A DNA stretch of 64,000 nt, from assembly GCA_027475525.1 (NCBI GenBank), contig JAMWFC010000032.1, forward strand, positions 186,001 to 250,000, read 5' to 3'. The notes beneath the pieces were generated by a model. The model saw only the letters and a list, made by a program, of their open reading frames with translations. It was not told the DNA's origin and searched no databases. The stretch comes from Macrolepiota albuminosa (taxonomy: Eukaryota > Basidiomycota > Agaricomycetes > Agaricales > Agaricaceae). The translations under genes were made by a program, and so were the position numbers. Below, piece by piece: positions 32,039 through 44,400 of this stretch (positions are counted from its first letter, which is position 1; the number at the start of each line of letters is the position of its first letter).

Positions 32039-32313
32039 TGGGTTGAAAAAGGGAAAAATAAGTCCAGTAGATCTGTGTCCTGTTCAAACTAATTGAAATG
32101 TCTATAATAAAGTGCTGTAGCCTAGTACACAATACTAAAGAGATATTTATGTATAATCCACACAATGTCCTGTGGTCTAGCAGAATATTGTCAGTTTATG
32201 TTCCTTCTAGTGCACAACTAGAGGGTTGAAGTCCTCCTTGTATAACCATTGAGTTAATCTTGATGAAAAATAACCAATGGAAAAGCTAATAATTATAGTA
32301 ACTAACAATTAAA

Positions 32314-34805
32314 TTACTCATCCAATGTGTATTCCTCCTTTTTATTAGATCTATGTAATGCATCTGAATAGAACAAATCCTCATCAAGCAGGTAGTTTGC
32401 TGTCAAAAATGCAAAGTCATCTGGTATATATGGCCCCTGAGGTCTGGTAAGTGTGATGTCTTCATAGTTTGCTATTAGGCATGACAATGAAGATGGTGAG
32501 GGTGACTCTGACATATTAACAGACATATCATCAGTACAATCAGCTTGATTGAAAGGGTCAATGAGCCTACATTGACTATGTTTTGCTCTAGCATAAAATT
32601 CTTGTTTTGTTGAAATAAATAAACTATGATTATCAGTGTCAAATTATAACTCATGTTGTTGATACAATTTATTAATTCTTCTCTGATCCTCACGTCAAGT
32701 CATACATGTCTCATATTCCTCCCACTCCCAGATATTGTTACCAGTAGGTAGGGTTGGAGAAGGAGATTGTTAGAAGGGGGAAGACTGGGATTGAAGAGCC
32801 GTTACATCAAAAAGTGGTAGAAGATTTTCTTCATCATTGGCTGCCATGCCTCTATCCATCTCTTCTGCTGTCACAAGAAATAGCAGCAGAAGGTTTTCTT
32901 TGTCTTTGTTGTCATATGTCCATCTCTCCAGACTTCTGTTTGTCCACTGTCATGAGCCACCATGGTTTCAATCACTGTTAGTCCTTCTGCTCTTTCATCA
33001 ACAATGAATAGAGGTGGCAAAGAATTGTTGTCCATTTTTTCCACAGGAATGAACAAAGGAGGCAAATCATTGTTTTCCATCTCCTCTTCCACAAGAATAA
33101 ACAAAGAGGGCAAATGATTGTTTTCCATCTCCTCTTCTGCAGAAATGAACAAAAGAGGCAAAGAATCCTTTTCCATCTCCTCTTTTGCAGGAATGAACAA
33201 AGGTGGCAAAGATTTGTCTTCCATCTCATTATTTGCCACAATAAACAAAGAAGGGATACCCTTTAAGTCAGGGTCACTAATAAATAGATTAGGAATATCC
33301 ACCTGGTCGTCATCAGTTTCCTCCAGCTCCATAAATGTCTGGCAGATATGAGCTGCTGGGGTGGAAGGAAGTTGGGATGCTGGTTGAACCACAACATGAA
33401 AGTGTTCCATTGTAGGGCCATACACTAGTCCAGATTTACTCTGACTGTACAGGTGGTGGAATAGATGTTGTGAGTTCAAGGGTTTGATATGTGTCAAGGA
33501 TGGCCATTGGGGAGAGTTGACATCAGGGAAAGTGGCAAGATGGGCCATGGAGAGGCAGTCTTAAGGATCAGGCTGCTCACCATCAATACTGTTGATATGA
33601 AACTTGATGCCTGTCAATTGGCCTGTCTGAGCAGGATTCATAGACCTGGCAATGAAACTGACAACAAAAGCAGCAACAGACTTGCTGCCAGCAAACAGGC
33701 AAATCATATCATTGGCTGTTGAGACATGTTCTGTCTGTCAGGTTTTGCTGAGTCAGGGGCTTTCTGAGAAAGCAATGCCCTAATGAAGTGGACTTGATCC
33801 ACATATACTTGGATGTTTAGAACTCCAGACTGTGCTCTGAAGTTTAAGATGTGAACGAAGGACTCCTGGAGTAAGGGACTTAGTCCAGGAATCAGATGAA
33901 GTCAAAAGGATTAGGGGAGTAGAGTCAAGTTGAGAACCAGGAGTTCTAAGACAAGACTAGGATTAATAAACTTTAGGTCATGAAGTATGTACCAATTTCA
34001 AGAGCACACAAAGAAGTTGAGCATGTCAGTCAAAGCATGCCAGTCAGTATGTACCAGTCAAATCAAAAGAGCACACAAACAATTAATGTAATATCAAGAT
34101 TAAAGTACGACAAGTAGGTAGCTACTTTTCAAGTACTGGTAGAGGCTACTCTGGGTTCCTGAAAGATTCTAGGATGTCTGGGGCAATTTCAGGAGTGAAT
34201 GGGCGGTGGCAAAAGAGGGGAAATTGTATACCAGAGATTGCACATGCAGAGTGCACAATTCATTGGTGCAGAGGGGTGGCCCTGATGTGTCATGCATAAT
34301 AGCCAGAGTGATTGACATGATCTGATGTATGTGATAGCAGTGTTGGTGGTCATGATGGCAGGGGTTGTGTCATGGGATTGACAGGAGAAGTCTCATATGG
34401 GGTTCTGGGGGTGTCCTGGAGTGGTTTTGAGTGGGAGGAGTCATGACACTGTCTTATCTATCGACCACTACTTGTTTAGAGCTAAAAGTGTCTGCTTGCT
34501 TTTGATAATATCTGAGACATTGCAGACCACATTATTCAGTGATGCAGCCCCCAGATATGACAATACAAAGTTCTATAGCACACATTCAAATTATAATATA
34601 TTTACACATTTCAAAGTTAACTTACCAACTCCTTGTCTAGATGCTGGATAATCCATGCCTCTTCCGCTTCAAGACTTGGTGCAAGATTGCCAAATATGGA
34701 AAGTGCTGCAATGAGGCGTGACTCGATGTAGTCAACAACCTCTTGCAAATTTTCTAGTACAGTAGCTTGGGACATGACATTGTGTGGTACAGAGGTAGAT
34801 GCCAT
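32314..34805 (-). pseudogene. K2 copy of accessory gene 2 (PPLF-repeat protein)
   Basis: Retains the start MASTSVPHNVMSQ at 34805, the acidic repeat array (LPPLFIPAKEEMEKDS-type units, 33005-33260) and the acidic C-terminal exon (32314-32526). A solo LTR at 33736-34448 splits it, and stops and transition mutations disable it. The repeat number is close to that in K1, so the array predates their divergence. Confidence 0.8.
33736..34448 (+). mobile_element. Solo LTR, family D (713 bp)
   Basis: Starts TGTCAGGTTTTGCT, ends GTCATGACA and is flanked on both sides by CTGTC (33731-33735 and 34449-34453). The uninterrupted site exists in K1 near 20230. A fragment of the same LTR family lies at 60487-60629 in inverse orientation. 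Confidence 0.9.
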
Positions 34806-35040
34806 TGCACTCTTGCTTGTAGAAGCAGATACTGCTATGTATCAGATTTTTGTGCCTTGTAAACAAAAGTAATTTTCAACAATTCCATTGCACATGACTG
34901 TTACAAATCCATTCCAATCATCTACTGATAGCAGTAAGCTATAATAATATTCTGCATCTGTCAGTTTAATCCATCTCTGCATCCATCATATTAATCTGTC
35001 TCTGCATCCACCATTTTCACAGCAGATCTCTTGCAGTTTG

Positions 35041-37773
35041 GGAGGGAATAAAATCAGAAAGCACCCACCTAAATTTATCACTTGCCATTGAAGCCAATTC
35101 TTGCTATGTGGCCACCTTTTTGTGGGCATATGACTGGAGACCTCTTTTCTTTACTGACATACCACACTTTGACCAAATATCTGCCTAATTGAAGAAATAC
35201 CAAATTGTCCACTCCATTTCACTTGTGACAAGCTAATATTTCTGTTGCATTGTGCTCTAGCACGTAGATAATGAACACAATTAATTGAAGAGATATGTTT
35301 ACAAATAGATGTAATGATAACAGAAATGTTAACAAGAAAACTCATATTCAGAAATAGTTGCAGATTCATTTTCTGTATCAAAATTAGATTGCTATATTCA
35401 AGATATCTTGATCCTTGATGAATCAGGAATGTTGGGATCTTATATAGCTGTGCTTGCATTTAAATCTGCTTTCTATAGAACCAGATACTTTCTCTGAATG
35501 CTGGGGTCTGATCCCAGTCACAGCAAAGCACTGCAGCATTGTGTATAGGCACAAGCCTTTACCAAGATTGAGGCCTGGATTTTTTAAAAAGATGTGCCAG
35601 CTTAAGTTTTCATATTCTTGCTTGGGATGATCTAGACAAGGTGAGAATATAGAAATGATTTCTCTGCAATGAATTTCCAAAGGGCTTGCAGGAGCCTTTC
35701 AATTTGAATCAAGCACAGATTGTGCTCTATCATTGTCAATAGTGAGACATTATCTATAATCATAATGGAAAGAAGATTTTAAAATCTTCTGAAACAACTA
35801 CATCTGTTGGTCCAAGGCTATTCACTGACAGCACTAGCAAATCTGCTGACTGTCTATCTTTTACCATTTCATTGTTGTCAAAGACTCCAGGAACTTCATC
35901 AGGGTCCAGAGGGGCAGTCTGCCTTCCACTAGCAATAAACCTGCTCCTGTTCTGAGAAGCAACAAGGACATTGAGTTGAACCCTTAATAGTTTTCTTTCC
36001 ACCTCAACCTTTTGCCAGTCATCATTGCTTGCATGCCAATTTAAATGGCAAACCTGGTTCTGAATTGCAATTCTGAGCTTCCAATTAGTGAAATAGGTTG
36101 GGCCATCAGCAATACACCTTACTGCTGCTCCTTAATGTCAAGGGCAAGTTGAATCTAGAAGGGAAGAATATTTGTTGCTGCAACATCTGTTGAATGGTTT
36201 CTATTGTCTGCTGCCATTCAGTCTTCACTTGCATTATTGAAGGTCATTGTATGAGCTTTCAGAATATCCATTGCTTTCTGATTTTCCTCCTTCCTGAGCT
36301 TTTCTGCCTTGGCTATCCCAGCTTTTCAGCTTGTTAGTAAATCCATTGATATTCTGACAGATCACTTAGTGAAATATTGAACAGTGACATCTCTCATTTC
36401 AACAGCAGTCCTGTACTTTCAACATAGGAATAGAACCATGTCAAGCAGCTTCTTCTAATTTGAGTCACATATGTAATCATCAAGAATTTCTACTCAATGT
36501 GCCAAGATAGCCATACAGGCCATCTGTAAAACTTTATTGAGTGTAGACCAGAGACTTTCAATTATCTTCCCAGCCAAATGACTGGCCTTAGGAATGAAAG
36601 ATGAGGCAAAGCAGAAAAAACAATCCTTTTTATGCCTATAAACATGAAAAAGTCCTATTGCAAAGTTTACAGATAGATTATCCAGCAAGACTTCTCTGGC
36701 CTCAGCAAGCTGTTCTAAAAATTTGATACACCACTGGCATGCTATGTCATATATCAGTAGAAGATGCTGAATCCCATTCATATTAGTTGTCTTAACTGCC
36801 CATATGATAGAAAAATCTGTATAAACCTGGCATTCATCATGGGTCAAGTTTGTTACACTATTAGGAGCAAAGCAGCTATGCCATATACATGCTGTTGCAA
36901 CAATATCAGTAATGTTGCATGATTTGTTCATCATCAGGGCCTTTTTAATAGCTTTGAATGTGTTTTCACAAGCTGCTTCTTAAACAGACAAAAATCTAAT
37001 AGCAATAGACAGAATTGACAGTGAATAGCCAACAGACAGGATTGAATTGATAAGCAGACAGCAGGCAGATAGAGTTAAAGAATGTCACTTACTGTTGGCT
37101 ATATTTTTACATGTTTGAAATAGTAGGTGAGCTCATCTCTTCTGGCCATTGTACCACCACCTTCTGAATGCCATACATCATAAGCAGGTTTAGAATATTG
37201 AATGTGATCCGCGTTGAAGTTGCTATCTATTATTAAAGAACAATTAAATTTCTACTAAACAAGATCTTTTTCCTAGTTGAATAGAGAATTAACTCCTGGT
37301 TGGAGACAAGTTGGACAAAATATTACAAGTTCACTATAGTCTGATGCTATGGGATGCCTTAATTCATTATGTCAAAAGCCTGCTCACTTCAACTTCTTTA
37401 GCCACCACCATGAATGAGAAATTTGTCGTAGCTTGTAGTAAAGGTTATCTAGCTTATTAGAAGATGCAATTGGAGAAGTTATTCTTGCAAGATTCTGCCA
37501 GTACTGGTAGGTGGATGCTTTGCACTCTAGATTTGTCAGATGGAAGTCATCCAGCACAGCTGTTGTAAAATATGTTTGTGTTCAATCAAATGTACTAGAG
37601 ACCAGCTACAAGTAGATGATATCCTCTACCAAGATATCCATTCCAGAACACTCATATGAAAGATACATTACTTGACAGTGATGTAGTGTACTCCAGTTGT
37701 GTGAACAATCCATTGTATTAGATTCCCAAAACATTCATATCTGTCTATATGGAACTTGTTTGTGGCTGGCTGA
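35041..37773 (-). pseudogene. K2 KDZ transposase, core and C-terminal part
   Basis: Decayed homologue of the K1 transposase. It retains the core segment missing from K1: 36494-36934 encodes an ATACIWHSCFAPNSV region, LLLIYDIACQW, FHVYRHKKDCFFCF and GKIIESLWSTLN. Acidic residues in YDIACQW and in the GEIIESLW motif are plausible members of the RNase-H-fold catalytic set, but this assignment is inference. An intron of about 95 bp (GTAAGT to TATTAG) precedes it at about 36990-37085. The gene is cut at 37773 by Gypsy-B and continues at 48873. Confidence 0.8.
37769..37773. repeat. Gypsy-B target site duplication, left
   Basis: GCTGA, repeated at 48868-48872 directly after the 3' LTR. One copy restores the collinearity of K2 with K1. 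Confidence 0.95.
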
Positions 37774-37964
37774 TGTAACATATTATACTTAGTTAAATAA
37801 TTAATATACACTTATAGTAATTAATTATTATTACTCTACATACATCCTGGCTGCCTTATGTAAGGCAGCCAATTTTACTGTCATACTCGTAGTACTAGAA
37901 TCGAAGATCGATCTGGTTCTGTTGGTGTGACCGTAAGGCTATCCTTATACTTGACTTTGTTTCA
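37774..37964 (+). repeat. Gypsy-B 5' LTR (191 bp)
   Basis: Starts TGTAACATATT and ends TTTGTTTCA. Short for a Ty3/gypsy LTR. AT-rich first part, then a perfect 10-bp stem-loop (37849-37870: arms GGCTGCCTTA and TAAGGCAGCC). Identical to the 3' LTR. Confidence 0.97.
37849..37870 (+). other. LTR stem-loop, Gypsy-B
   Basis: Perfect inverted repeat with a 2-nt loop; present again at 48752-48773 in the 3' LTR. Gypsy-A LTRs have a stem-loop of different sequence at the matching place. Confidence 0.6.
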
Positions 37965-37970
37965 CTTTTT

Positions 37971-37987
37971 TGAACCTTTCGGGTTCA
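37971..37987 (+). other. Hairpin after the 5' LTR
   Basis: TGAACC and GGTTCA form a 6-bp stem 6 bases downstream of the LTR, where a tRNA primer site would be expected. It loosely resembles a tRNA T arm. A role in priming is speculative. Confidence 0.35.
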
Positions 37988-38114
37988 ATTCTGATACTAC
38001 GGACAAAGACTACGGGTCTAGACTGATAGCCTAGACTGTGATTGCATCGAACAGTGCATCAACTTCTTTGACGCACGCTTCCGGGTAAAACGAGACGTAG
38101 CAACACTTGATTGG

Positions 38115-41100
38115 ATGGAGACCAATCAATCTACTGAACCGACACGCGATGGTGAGACCATCGACCAGTCGTTGGCATATCCTCAATCTGCGGTGACTGA
38201 CCCGGGTCGTCCCGGGTCAGAATATACAGAGGCCGAGCCCTCCCGGCAGCCTCAGGGAATGCCAGGAGGGACGCAATGGAGTGAAGTACGGCCGACAGCT
38301 GCGCCAAGCGGTGCAGCGAGACCAGGAGCATTTGTGGAAGACCTGGAACAGCAGGTCGGCAGGGAGCATGAATCTCCCATGCAGACTGGGAGGTCAGGGC
38401 GGCAATCCCAGAGCAGGAGTAGTGCTCAGGGACATACCGAAGGTCGCAGACCTTCGTCGTACTTTTTGGGGAAGATGCCGAGGCATGAGGCGGGCAGTTG
38501 GAGAGTTCCAACTGAATCCACTCCCATGACGCAACGTCAGCAGGGATCCGGAGTGCCACAGGAAACGACAATGCCTGAGCAAAGAACGCCGGCAGTACAC
38601 TGGGAAGACGAAACATCCGATGACGAAGAGAGTGGACGGAGTGAGTCCACCCTGCAGGTTCAGTGTGCTATGTTATGGAAGCGGTATCCTAGCATTACAA
38701 AGGATACCACGCGTGCTCGACTGGGACTGTATGTACTGAAACACATACGGTTGATACAGGCTAGAGGTGAAACTGTACCTCAGTTGAATACTGTTGAATA
38801 CATTACATTGTACGTTCAGATTCTTGAGCTGGAAGCCCAAGCATATATGTATCGCAAGGCAAATCGAGGATCAGCTGCCTCGACTCCAGAGGGGGCAAAC
38901 TTGATTCCGAATATACCCCCGGTGGCAAAACCAGAGTTGTCTCCCCATCTGGAAGAGGCAATAAGCAATATATATGCGCCCCAGCAAGCGGGAGAGTCTG
39001 ACGAGCAGTTTGCTGCCAGGTTCGCTGCAGCACAAAGACAGAATGTATTCAGAGGTCAACGAAGGAGACCTCTGTCGACGACGGAATCGGTGTCTACCAT
39101 ACCTGTGGTAGATAGTAACCTACCCGAAGCGGTGGAGCCAAGACACCCTCCCACAAAACAGGAATCAGTGGAGAATGTTCCACTGATGAATCAAGTGCCG
39201 TTGGCTGATAAGTTCGCAGAAAGAGTAGCTTATCAGCGCATGCGAAACCAAGACATGAAGCGCCAGGGACACTCCTGGATAGATGACCAGGGAATTGTCT
39301 TCGATGGGATAACTCCCATCGATGAGATGAGAAGGCAATATGTCCAACGGACACGACAGCCTGACACCAGGAGAGGGGAACCGCCCACGGCGGATCCGAG
39401 TCGAGCCCCTGGGAAGCAGGTGATAGAAGAGCTAGGGGGACAGGAGAGCCCACTGCAGTGGAATGGTACCGAGAAAGTGCACTATACAGGTCACCGACCT
39501 GTACGAGCATTCTCTGTGGTACCTCCAGCGGAAGGTAGAAATAAGACGCCTGGAATAACTGAGGCAACAAAGGTGTATACTGAAAATATGCACCAGCGCC
39601 TCAGTAGTATAATCGACGATGCGGTAGGCGTAGCATTGCGCCTTCCCGAAGGTATCAAGCCGCGTAAGGCGGAATCGAAACACATTCTTCCGTACAGAGG
39701 GGAGTCCAAATTCAGCGACTTGGAAAATTGGACGATGGATGTGTGCAACCATCTGGCCGCATGCCAGTATGGAGGGGATCGTCTGGATCGAGAACGTGTA
39801 TTCGTTCTCCCGGAGTTCTTGGACGGACCAGCCAAAGCCTGGTTCCGTCACCATGTCTTGCACTACAATCGTGCACGACAGCAATGGACGTTTAAGGATG
39901 TAATCCTTGAATTGTATAACCGGTTTGTTAGCGCATCCACTATGCAGGATGCTCGGGAGGCGTTCATTGCAACCTCCTACACTGAACGGTTAGGTGTTCA
40001 AGGTTTCTATGACACCTTGATAGACCACGCGCAAAATATGTCAATTTACCCAGATAACTGGGTAATGATTGATACCTTTCTGCGGGGGATACCTGATGCA
40101 ATGAGAGAGTCTCTCATTTGTGATGACGGACTATCACCCGAAGTAAATACCGTCGAGGAATTCGTAGCGCATGCATTGCGCTACGAGCAAGCCCACAAAA
40201 TAGCGCGACACTTTGGGCTACATAGCTCAAAGGTTCGATCGGCGAACAAGGCCGAGCCTCGGAAGGTAGGTACCTTCTGGGCTCGTCGAAAGGAGATGGT
40301 GGGCAATACGAACCCGAGGTTCGTGGTAAGAGCAGCACCTCGGCAAGACCGACGCTTCCGGAGCGACCGGCCGGGGGACCGTAGGGATGCACCGGCACAG
40401 GATGCTCAGAGAGGTCCGCGCCGAGAGAGTGCTCGACCGCATCAGGCTGCTGGTGAGGCTAAATTACCGACACCGACTGGGCCACCGAAGTATGAAGCAG
40501 CTCGCCCTTTCGTGGCGAGTAAGTGCTTCAAATGTGGCCAGCCTGGGCATTTTGCGAATGCATGCCCAGTGGGTGGTGGAAGGCCTATGGGTAAGCCACG
40601 TGCCTATGTGCGGGCGGCCCACACTGCTATCCCGGATGCTGAAGGGATAGACTCCGGGAATGAACCTGATGTGGAAGACGATGAGGTGGAGAACCTCATA
40701 CATGATGCACCAGAGGACGAAAACGCCTCTGCGGTGGAGGAGTTGTCGGATGATGAATACGTGGAAGTTGACGTATACGACAACGATTATTACGCCCGGG
40801 AGTCAGACTCAGAGTTCATGGGAGCTCTGACGGACTACCCGGCCAGCGCATTAGACCGGCCAGTTGGAGCAGCCAATGTTAAGGTGTATAAGGTACACCT
40901 TCGCAAGGCTCCAGAAAAGCTGGTGAGACCGGTGTTGAAGCGCGAGGACAAGGAGTGCCTGGCGTCGTACGTTGAGGTGAATGGCCACAAGGCATGGACA
41001 TTGTGGGATTCAGGTAGTACGACTACTGGGGTGACACCCCAGTTTTGCCAAGTGCACGATATTTCTGTTAGTGAGTTGAAGGAGCCACTACTCCTTCAAT

Positions 41101-41348
41101 TGGGTACTGTGGGCAGCCGAGCTGCGGTACAGTTTGGTACGCAGGCGAGTATCGCCTGTGCGAAGTCGAGGACGAAAGAGTACCTTGACGTGGCGAACTT
41201 TGACCGGTACGACATGATTATCGGCACTCCGTATATGAGGAAGCACAACGTGATGCTGAACTTCAGGAAGAATGAGATAGTGGTAGACGGTACCACCATT
41301 CCTGCAGTGCGAGTGACCGTGGATAATGGCGATGGACGACTCCATTGA
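38115..41348 (+). CDS. Gypsy-B Gag-protease polyprotein
   Basis: A 1,077-residue open frame. The first 500 residues are polar and low in complexity. A retrotransposon-gag capsid-like domain spans about residues 530-695 (FSDLENWTMDVCNHLAACQ, FLDGPAKAWFRHHVLHYN, FLRGIPDAMRESL). A basic Arg-rich stretch precedes a CCHC zinc knuckle (CFKCGQPGHFANAC, about residues 804-817) that would bind the element RNA. An acidic linker leads to an aspartic protease with LWDSGSTTTGV (catalytic Asp about 965) and IIGTPYMRKHN near the end. It is longer than usual Ty3/gypsy Gag because of the N-terminal extension. It ends at TGA 41346-41348, and pol follows in the same frame after a second in-frame TGA at 41388-41390. 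Confidence 0.93.
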   Translation: METNQSTEPTRDGETIDQSLAYPQSAVTDPGRPGSEYTEAEPSRQPQGMPGGTQWSEVRPTAAPSGAARPGAFVEDLEQQVGREHESPMQTGRSGRQSQSRSSAQGHTEGRRPSSYFLGKMPRHEAGSWRVPTESTPMTQRQQGSGVPQETTMPEQRTPAVHWEDETSDDEESGRSESTLQVQCAMLWKRYPSITKDTTRARLGLYVLKHIRLIQARGETVPQLNTVEYITLYVQILELEAQAYMYRKANRGSAASTPEGANLIPNIPPVAKPELSPHLEEAISNIYAPQQAGESDEQFAARFAAAQRQNVFRGQRRRPLSTTESVSTIPVVDSNLPEAVEPRHPPTKQESVENVPLMNQVPLADKFAERVAYQRMRNQDMKRQGHSWIDDQGIVFDGITPIDEMRRQYVQRTRQPDTRRGEPPTADPSRAPGKQVIEELGGQESPLQWNGTEKVHYTGHRPVRAFSVVPPAEGRNKTPGITEATKVYTENMHQRLSSIIDDAVGVALRLPEGIKPRKAESKHILPYRGESKFSDLENWTMDVCNHLAACQYGGDRLDRERVFVLPEFLDGPAKAWFRHHVLHYNRARQQWTFKDVILELYNRFVSASTMQDAREAFIATSYTERLGVQGFYDTLIDHAQNMSIYPDNWVMIDTFLRGIPDAMRESLICDDGLSPEVNTVEEFVAHALRYEQAHKIARHFGLHSSKVRSANKAEPRKVGTFWARRKEMVGNTNPRFVVRAAPRQDRRFRSDRPGDRRDAPAQDAQRGPRRESARPHQAAGEAKLPTPTGPPKYEAARPFVASKCFKCGQPGHFANACPVGGGRPMGKPRAYVRAAHTAIPDAEGIDSGNEPDVEDDEVENLIHDAPEDENASAVEELSDDEYVEVDVYDNDYYARESDSEFMGALTDYPASALDRPVGAANVKVYKVHLRKAPEKLVRPVLKREDKECLASYVEVNGHKAWTLWDSGSTTTGVTPQFCQVHDISVSELKEPLLLQLGTVGSRAAVQFGTQASIACAKSRTKEYLDVANFDRYDMIIGTPYMRKHNVMLNFRKNEIVVDGTTIPAVRVTVDNGDGRLH

Positions 41349-41462
41349 CACCGCGCCACGGAGAAGAAGGTGCTAGTCAGGCGACACTGACTAGACGGAG
41401 GCAAGAAATCGCCTACGGTTGAGGACGGAGAGGATGAGGAGCAAGCTCGTGTGAGCTTGCCC

Positions 41463-44400
41463 ATGGATGCTCCAGCGGTGTTGATGCTGGAAAGCGAAGC
41501 TGTAGAGTACGAACGTACTCTGAAGAGGGGGGAGAGCCCCGAGGTGAAGGAAATGAAGTGCGAAAAGCAGAGTAAGCCTGAGGACAAGTGGCCTCAGCAT
41601 GCGGCAAGCACAGAGTGCCAGCCGACGTCGTCGCGAGTGAAGGTCGAGGACTTGATAACGGATGACGACGACCGAGGACTGATGGAGGATGAGGCGTCCT
41701 CCACACATACCAATCGGTCAATTTGGGATCGACCAGTACCTCATCCCACATTTGAATGGGCGTTTGATCCACGAATGCCTGCTGAGTGGAATGAGCTAGT
41801 GGCGTCGATGTATGCGTGGAATGGACCACGATGGACGGCGAAGGAGGAGTCGTATCGTCAGGCTAGTGACGACGAGATATCGCCGCCGAGTGAGGTGTTC
41901 TTCGACGGACTGTCTGTGACGTCGCGAAGAAGCAAGAAGGAAGTTCTTGTGCGACTGCACACGCCAGATGACAGTGAGCTGAGGATAACTGCCCTCAGAG
42001 AAAAGTATGGCCGCCCAGCCGTACAAGCAAAGCTGTCCGGGCGTCCACGCAAGGATGTGGACCGGAAGGGCAAAGGTAAAACCAGTGGTTTTACGAAGGA
42101 GGACATTCCGGACCTACGATTGCAGTGGCAGCAGGAATTTGGGGATATCCTGAACGGAACCAAGGAGGAGTTACCTCCTTGGCGTGAGGTCAACCATGAA
42201 ATCAACCTTATTGATGAGAATAAGGTGTATAAATATCATTTGCCTCGATGTCCAATGGCGCTGCAGCAGCAGCTCCGGGACAAGACCAATCGGTACCTGA
42301 GAGCCCACTGGTGGGAGGCCCAACCAGCCTCCCAAGCTGCACCGCTATTGTGCATTCCGAAGAAAGATGGTACATTGAGGACAGCGTTGGATGCACGCCA
42401 ACGCAATGACAACACCGTAAAGGACGTGACGCCACTTCCGGATCAGGAGGTGATTCGAGAAGACGTGGCAAGAGCAAAGTTCAGGTCGAAGATTGACCTG
42501 ACAGATGCGTATGAGCAAGTGAGAATTCGCTTGTCTGATATTCCAAAGACGGTGTTCTCGTCAATCACGGGAACATATGTGAGCAACATTATGCAGATAG
42601 GAGATTGCAATGCCCCTGCGACCTTTCAGAGGTTGATGACCTCCATCTTCCGGGATGTTATCGGGAGGTTCGTCCATATATATTTGGACGACATATTCAT
42701 ATACTCCGATTCAATTGAAGAACACGAAGAGCATCTTCGTGTCATTTTCGAGCGATTGAGGTCTAACTTGCTATACCTCAAGTGGAAGAAATGCGAACTA
42801 TATGCCGAGACAGTGGATTGCCTCGGACACAAGATTGATAGTCAGGGTATTCACCCTGACCAGGACAAAATCGATCGCATACGCGAATGGCGTGTGCCTC
42901 GTAACTATAATGATGTGCAAAGATTCGTGGGACTAGTGAACTATATCGGCAATTGTCTGCCGGATATAACAGCGTATACTGGACCGTTGATGTCAATTAC
43001 TCAGAACGGAGCCCCATTTGTATGGAGACCTATACATCAACGATGCTTTGAGATGATCAAGAGGATCTGCTCAAAGACACCAGTCATTCGCCCCATAGAT
43101 CCCCGACGTGATGAGCCGATTTGGCTCATCTGTGATGCCTCAAAGACCGGAGTAGGTGCAATGTATGGCCAGGGAAGTTCATGGCAGAATTGTCGGCCTG
43201 CAGGGTTCATGTCGAGGAAGTTTACCTCGGCCCAACAGAATTATGCGGTCCACGAGCTTGAAACGCTGGCGATACTTGAGGCACTCCTTAAGTGGGAAGA
43301 TAAATTGATGGGATATAAGATCCACATCATTACCGACCATAAAGCACTTGAGTTCTTCAAGACTCAAGCAACGTTGTCCCCCCGGCAGCGCCGGTGGATT
43401 GACTATATGTCTCGCTACAACTTTGACATCACATATGTCAAAGGCGAACTGAACAAGGTGGCGGACTGTCTCTCGAGGTATTTCGAGAGCGATAGAGCAG
43501 GAGAACACCATGATACGCATGAATATGTCGATGCGGATATTCGTATTGATCCTCAGGGCGATGATCTGCCGTATCATCGCTACAAAGAGGTGAAAGAGCA
43601 TGTGGTCGAGCTTCGGGCTATGCAAGCTACCGAACTGCGACGCAGTCGACGACTGCAAGAGCGGCAAGAGGGCCGCGACATAGAGGCTGAGCAACTAGAG
43701 CAGGCTCAGCAAAAAGAGGCGACACAGCCACACCAAAGTGAGACTGGAAGCAGTCGTGGACCGTATAGCCACGACATGACGCTCGCTGACGCGTTATCGC
43801 CTACAGGAGAGTATCGTAACCCTCCTGTCCCTCAAACCGATGAGTACCTCCAGAAGGTGATGAGGGGCTATAGACGCGATGCGTTCTACACGGAAATCCG
43901 GCAGAACGCAGACGCCCATCCACGATTCAGCGTGGATGAGAACGGACTAGTCCGGATAACGAATGTTCGAGGACACGACGTGGTGTGCTTACCACGCGAC
44001 CGAGCACTGCTCACTAAGGTTGTCACTCAAGCTCATGAGGTTGTTGGTCACTTTGGAACCAACAAAACACTAGAATACCTGAGGCAGTGGTACTGGTGGC
44101 CTCAGATGCAGAAAGAAGTGATGCAGTTCTGCCAGACCTGCGAGGCCTGCCAGCGGTCGAAGACCAGCAATAGGAAGCCAGCAGGGAAGTTGCATTCCCT
44201 GCCCATTCCGACGAAGCCGTGGGACTCCATTGGAATGGACTTTGTCGGTCCATTCCCCGAATCCAAAGGGTATAACTACCTTTGGGTGGTCATCTGCCGA
44301 ATGACTAGTATGGTGCACTTGATACCAGTGCACACAACCATTACGGCGTCCGCGTTATCATGGATATACCTAAAGGAGATTGTAAGGCTACATGGCCTTC

